Positions 62,068 to 64,000 of a stretch of DNA of 64,000 nt are shown here, one piece after another. The position numbers were made by a program, and so were the translations under genes. Origin of the DNA: CAUZWH01 sp965224275. GTDB lineage: Bacteria > Pseudomonadota > Alphaproteobacteria > SHVV01. Position 1 is the stretch's first letter. Each line of letters opens with the position of its first letter. Under the pieces are notes generated by a model. It saw nothing but the letters and a program-made list of their open reading frames with translations, was not told the DNA's origin and searched no databases. The stretch covers positions 310,001 to 374,000 of the forward strand of contig CBDCYR010000009.1 of assembly GCA_965224275.1 (NCBI GenBank), given 5' to 3'.

Positions 62068-62107
62068 GACCGGAATTGAGAGCCGGGTAATTGAGGGGAC
62101 GATCAAC

Positions 62108-62344
62108 ATGCCGATGGACGCATCGGAGATCGAGCGGCTGATCAAGGAAGGAATTCCCGACGCAGCCGTGACAATCGAGGACCTACGCGGCGATGGCGAT
62201 CACTACGCCGCCCACGTGGTGTCCAAGACCTTTGCCGGCAAAACCCGCGTGCAACAACACCAGATGGTGTATACCGCTCTCAAGGGTAATATGGGAGATG
62301 CGCTGCACGCGCTGGCCCTACAGACTTCAGTGCCCGACCAATAA
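62108..62344 (+). CDS. BolA family protein
   Basis: A 78-aa BolA/IbaG protein. IERLIKEGIPDAAVTIEDLR, DHYAAHVVSKTFAGKTRVQQ and HQMVYTALKGNMGDALHALA show the class II KH-like fold with the conserved His region. ATG 62108 has GAGGGGACGATCAAC upstream. With the CGFS glutaredoxin next door it forms the known BolA-Grx pair that binds a [2Fe-2S] cluster. Confidence 0.95.
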   Translation: MPMDASEIERLIKEGIPDAAVTIEDLRGDGDHYAAHVVSKTFAGKTRVQQHQMVYTALKGNMGDALHALALQTSVPDQ

Positions 62345-62345
62345 A

Positions 62346-62394
62346 GGTTGGGACGCGGGTTCGAGGGCGGAAACGCCCTCGTGGGGACGGCTAA
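62346..62394. repeat. Partial relative of the hairpin family (second copy)
   Basis: It matches the element at 57265-57314 (GGTTGGG, GGGTTCGAGGGCG, CTCGTGGGG, CGGCTA) and contains the hairpin CGAGGGCGGAAACGCCCTCG. It lies in the bolA-grxD gap without a T tract, so it is not obviously a terminator. Confidence 0.75.
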
Positions 62395-62441
62395 GCAACA
62401 GGAACATTGGCTGAAACGATCTACGGACAGGGAACCAAACG

Positions 62442-62786
62442 ATGAGCGACAATCCGGTATTTGAACGCATTCGCCAAGACGTCGGGGATGCACCCGTGGT
62501 CTTGTACATGAAAGGGACCCCGGTGTTCCCGCAATGCGGATTTTCGGCGACCTGCGTCGAGATCCTCACCCGGCTCGGCGTCAAGTTCAAAAGCCATGAC
62601 GTGCTGATGGATCCGGGCTTGCGTGATGGCATCAAGGAATTCAGTCAGTGGCCCACGATCCCGCAGCTCTACGTCAAAGGCGAATTCGTTGGCGGTTGCG
62701 ACATCATGCGCGAGATGTATGAGACCGGCGAGCTCGACCAGTATATGACCGAGAAAGGCATCGACCGCGAGGTCGCGACCGCTTAA
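62442..62786 (+). CDS. grxD: Monothiol glutaredoxin, CGFS type (Grx4/GrxD)
   Basis: A 114-aa monothiol glutaredoxin. The active site reads PQCGFSATCVEIL, with VLYMKGTPVFP before it, WPTIPQLYVKGEFVGGCDIM the glutathione-binding region. These proteins carry [2Fe-2S] clusters and partner with BolA, encoded just upstream. Confidence 0.97.
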   Translation: MSDNPVFERIRQDVGDAPVVLYMKGTPVFPQCGFSATCVEILTRLGVKFKSHDVLMDPGLRDGIKEFSQWPTIPQLYVKGEFVGGCDIMREMYETGELDQYMTEKGIDREVATA

Positions 62787-62811
62787 GCCGGCGCCCACAT
62801 TTGATTGGGGC

Positions 62812-62891
62812 CTAGCCGGCCCACTCCCCCGGCCCAACCACCCCAAGGGTATCCTTATCGGGTGGTTGGGCCGGGGGAGTGGGCCGGCTAG
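62812..62891. repeat. Perfect 32-bp-stem hairpin (copy 2)
   Basis: 62812-62843 and 62860-62891 are exact complements around the loop CAAGGGTATCCTTATC. Compared with copy 1 at 57168, the stem differs by one base pair changed on both arms (CACGCC/GGCGTG versus CACTCC/GGAGTG), and the loop by one base. It follows grxD by 25 bases, the same distance as copy 1 after purB. Confidence 0.95.
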
Positions 62892-62980
62892 GTTTTGAGC
62901 TCAAAAAGGCGCATGACGAAGCCTTCAATTTTGCTGTTCGGCATCATATAGCGACGCGTTAGTCACATCGTGATTGTCGA

Positions 62981-63694
62981 TTATCCGAGATCGCTGACGC
63001 CAAACATGTCGCGAAGAGCTTCTCTGCCCTTGGGTGTAATGCTCAAAGCCCGCGAATCCTCGATTCGGCGGACAAGTCCTTTTCTCAGGTAATACGCGCA
63101 GATCTCGGCCCCGAGCCGTCCGGCGACATGTGGCCGACGCTCGCTCCAATCGAGGCACGGCCGGCAAAGCGGCCGTGATGATCGCGGGCGTTTCGGCGGG
63201 ATCTCGGTTAATGGCAATCCGATGCGCTCCAGGAAGCCGAGACCGCGCTCAGTCACTAAGCCGGCATCGTCGCCGAACTCGATGACGCCTTGGGCAACCA
63301 GGCTATCGGCTAGGGCTACGCCGAGCCGGCCGGCAAAGTGATCGTAGCAGGTCCGGGCTCTGCGCATCGCAGCATTCCGCGGCCCGACCACTACCTTGCG
63401 TTGGGTTTGGGATGTCCCAGCCGAGGCGATCTGCATGATGCCCTCGAGCATTCGGGCAACGGCCGGTCCAGCCAGACGGTGATAGCGGTGGCGACCTTGT
63501 TTCTCGATCGTCAGAAGTTGTGCAGCGATCAAACGGGCCAGGTGGCTGCTAGCGGTTTGCGGGGTGACGCCGGCGACAGTAGCGAGCTCCCCCGCCGTGA
63601 GTGCCCGGCTGTCCATAAGGGCGTAAAGAATCGACGCACGCGCAGGCTCGCCGACGAGCGCCGCGATCTCTGCCACTTGGTTCGTATTAACCAT
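62981..63694 (-). CDS. ArsR-type HTH transcriptional regulator
   Basis: A 237-aa regulator. The N-terminal winged helix-turn-helix (about 8-85: VGEPARASILYALMDSRALT, ELATVAGVTPQTASSHLARL) is followed by a C-terminal part of unknown ligand, with a Cys cluster (RPLCRPCLDWSERRPHVAGR) that might sense metal or redox. ATG 63694 has AAAGGAAGGGATTG upstream; an earlier start in the same frame at 63862 lacks a site. No target gene can be assigned. Confidence 0.88.
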   Translation of the reverse strand: MVNTNQVAEIAALVGEPARASILYALMDSRALTAGELATVAGVTPQTASSHLARLIAAQLLTIEKQGRHRYHRLAGPAVARMLEGIMQIASAGTSQTQRKVVVGPRNAAMRRARTCYDHFAGRLGVALADSLVAQGVIEFGDDAGLVTERGLGFLERIGLPLTEIPPKRPRSSRPLCRPCLDWSERRPHVAGRLGAEICAYYLRKGLVRRIEDSRALSITPKGREALRDMFGVSDLG

Positions 63695-64000
63695 CAATCC
63701 CTTCCTTTTGCCGAGATCATACCCTCTTGGAAGGTTCAATACTTCGGCCCCGATCGAAGCGTCGTGCTGCCAAATGCGCCCAAGATCATTTCTCCAACGG
63801 CATCCGCGTGAATGGACCTCGATGGCAGAGAAAATGGCCTCATATTCGAAAACCCGGCTCAATAATATTCAACGTCCCAGCGCGTTGCGCGACGGCGCGG
63901 CGATCGCGATCACGACAATCGTTCAGGAGCTCGCCCGATATCTGGCTTGCTCGCCCCGCTCCGGTCTATGTCAGGGCGCAGCTCTTCGCGCGTTGGACGA
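63695..64000. other. Intergenic region to window edge, possible partial gene
   Basis: A plus-strand frame from ATG 63822 (MAEKMASYSKTRLNNIQRPS) stays open to the edge for 59 codons. It has no clear ribosome binding site or recognisable domain, so I do not call it as a gene. No other feature seen. Confidence 0.3.

Overview
The window looks like the chromosome of an alphaproteobacterium, most likely Rhodospirillales-like. This rests on gene order and families: fsa, DUF484 and xerC stand divergent to priA. An F1-only ATP synthase operon (atpHAGDC) is present without F0 genes. The block obgE-proB-proA-nadD-rsfS-rlmH-gpmI-envC-ctpA-deacetylase-rppH is intact. purC-purS-purQ-purL is followed by bolA and a CGFS glutaredoxin, and the alphaproteobacterial F1 inhibitor (zeta subunit, DUF1476) is present. 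Base composition is GC-rich with strong GC preference at third codon positions.

Layout. 0-23.6 kb is a dense housekeeping block: the tail of a membrane transporter, xerC/DUF484/fsa (minus), priA and the F1 operon (plus), a ferritin-like protein, then about 12 kb of minus-strand genes from rplU-rpmA-obgE to rppH. 23.7-28 kb is a zone of decay: a frameshifted MetE-like gene, a GST-like gene split by an IS256-family element, and a frameshifted acetyltransferase. 28-47 kb is an accessory region between tRNA-Ser(CGA) and tRNA-Leu(TAA). It holds an acyltransferase fragment, an FG-GAP adhesin relic, an amidase, a MITE-like palindromic element abutting an MFS exporter, a copper chaperone and a polysaccharide flippase. 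Relics of an NRPS/FkbH-type cluster follow, then a hydroxybenzoate hydroxylase-like enzyme, an LLM oxidoreductase, an amidohydrolase, isocitrate lyase, an IS91-type element with its own tyrosine recombinase, and a second IS256-family element inside a membrane-protein gene. 47-53.6 kb mixes conserved genes (CinA-like, sfsA, map, radC) with IS630 and IS5 elements; the IS5 element replaced the natural end of map, and radC is frameshifted. 53.6-64 kb returns to housekeeping: aldo/keto reductase, NUDIX, purB, ATPase zeta, purCSQL, bolA, grxD and an ArsR-type regulator.

How the genes work together. delta, alpha, gamma, beta and epsilon build the F1 motor, and the distant zeta gene encodes its inhibitor. 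GpmI belongs to glycolysis. EnvC, CtpA and the divergent deacetylase are periplasmic envelope functions. ObgE, RsfS, RlmH, L21 and L27 concern ribosome assembly and silencing. ProB/ProA make proline and NadD makes NAD. PurB/C/S/Q/L are purine synthesis, and BolA/GrxD form an iron-sulfur trafficking pair.

I did not find a convincing undescribed multi-gene system. The most informative signals are structural. Two full-length hairpins with a compensatory base-pair change lie 5.6 kb apart. A six-copy 16-bp tandem repeat forms the 3' end of the zeta-subunit gene and is read in three frames. Ancestral genes can be reconstructed across exact IS junctions. A short leader ORF with an ideal ribosome binding site overlaps the aceA start. 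An acetyltransferase carries an acidic low-complexity insert within its fold. All identifications come from reading the sequence; no database search was run.
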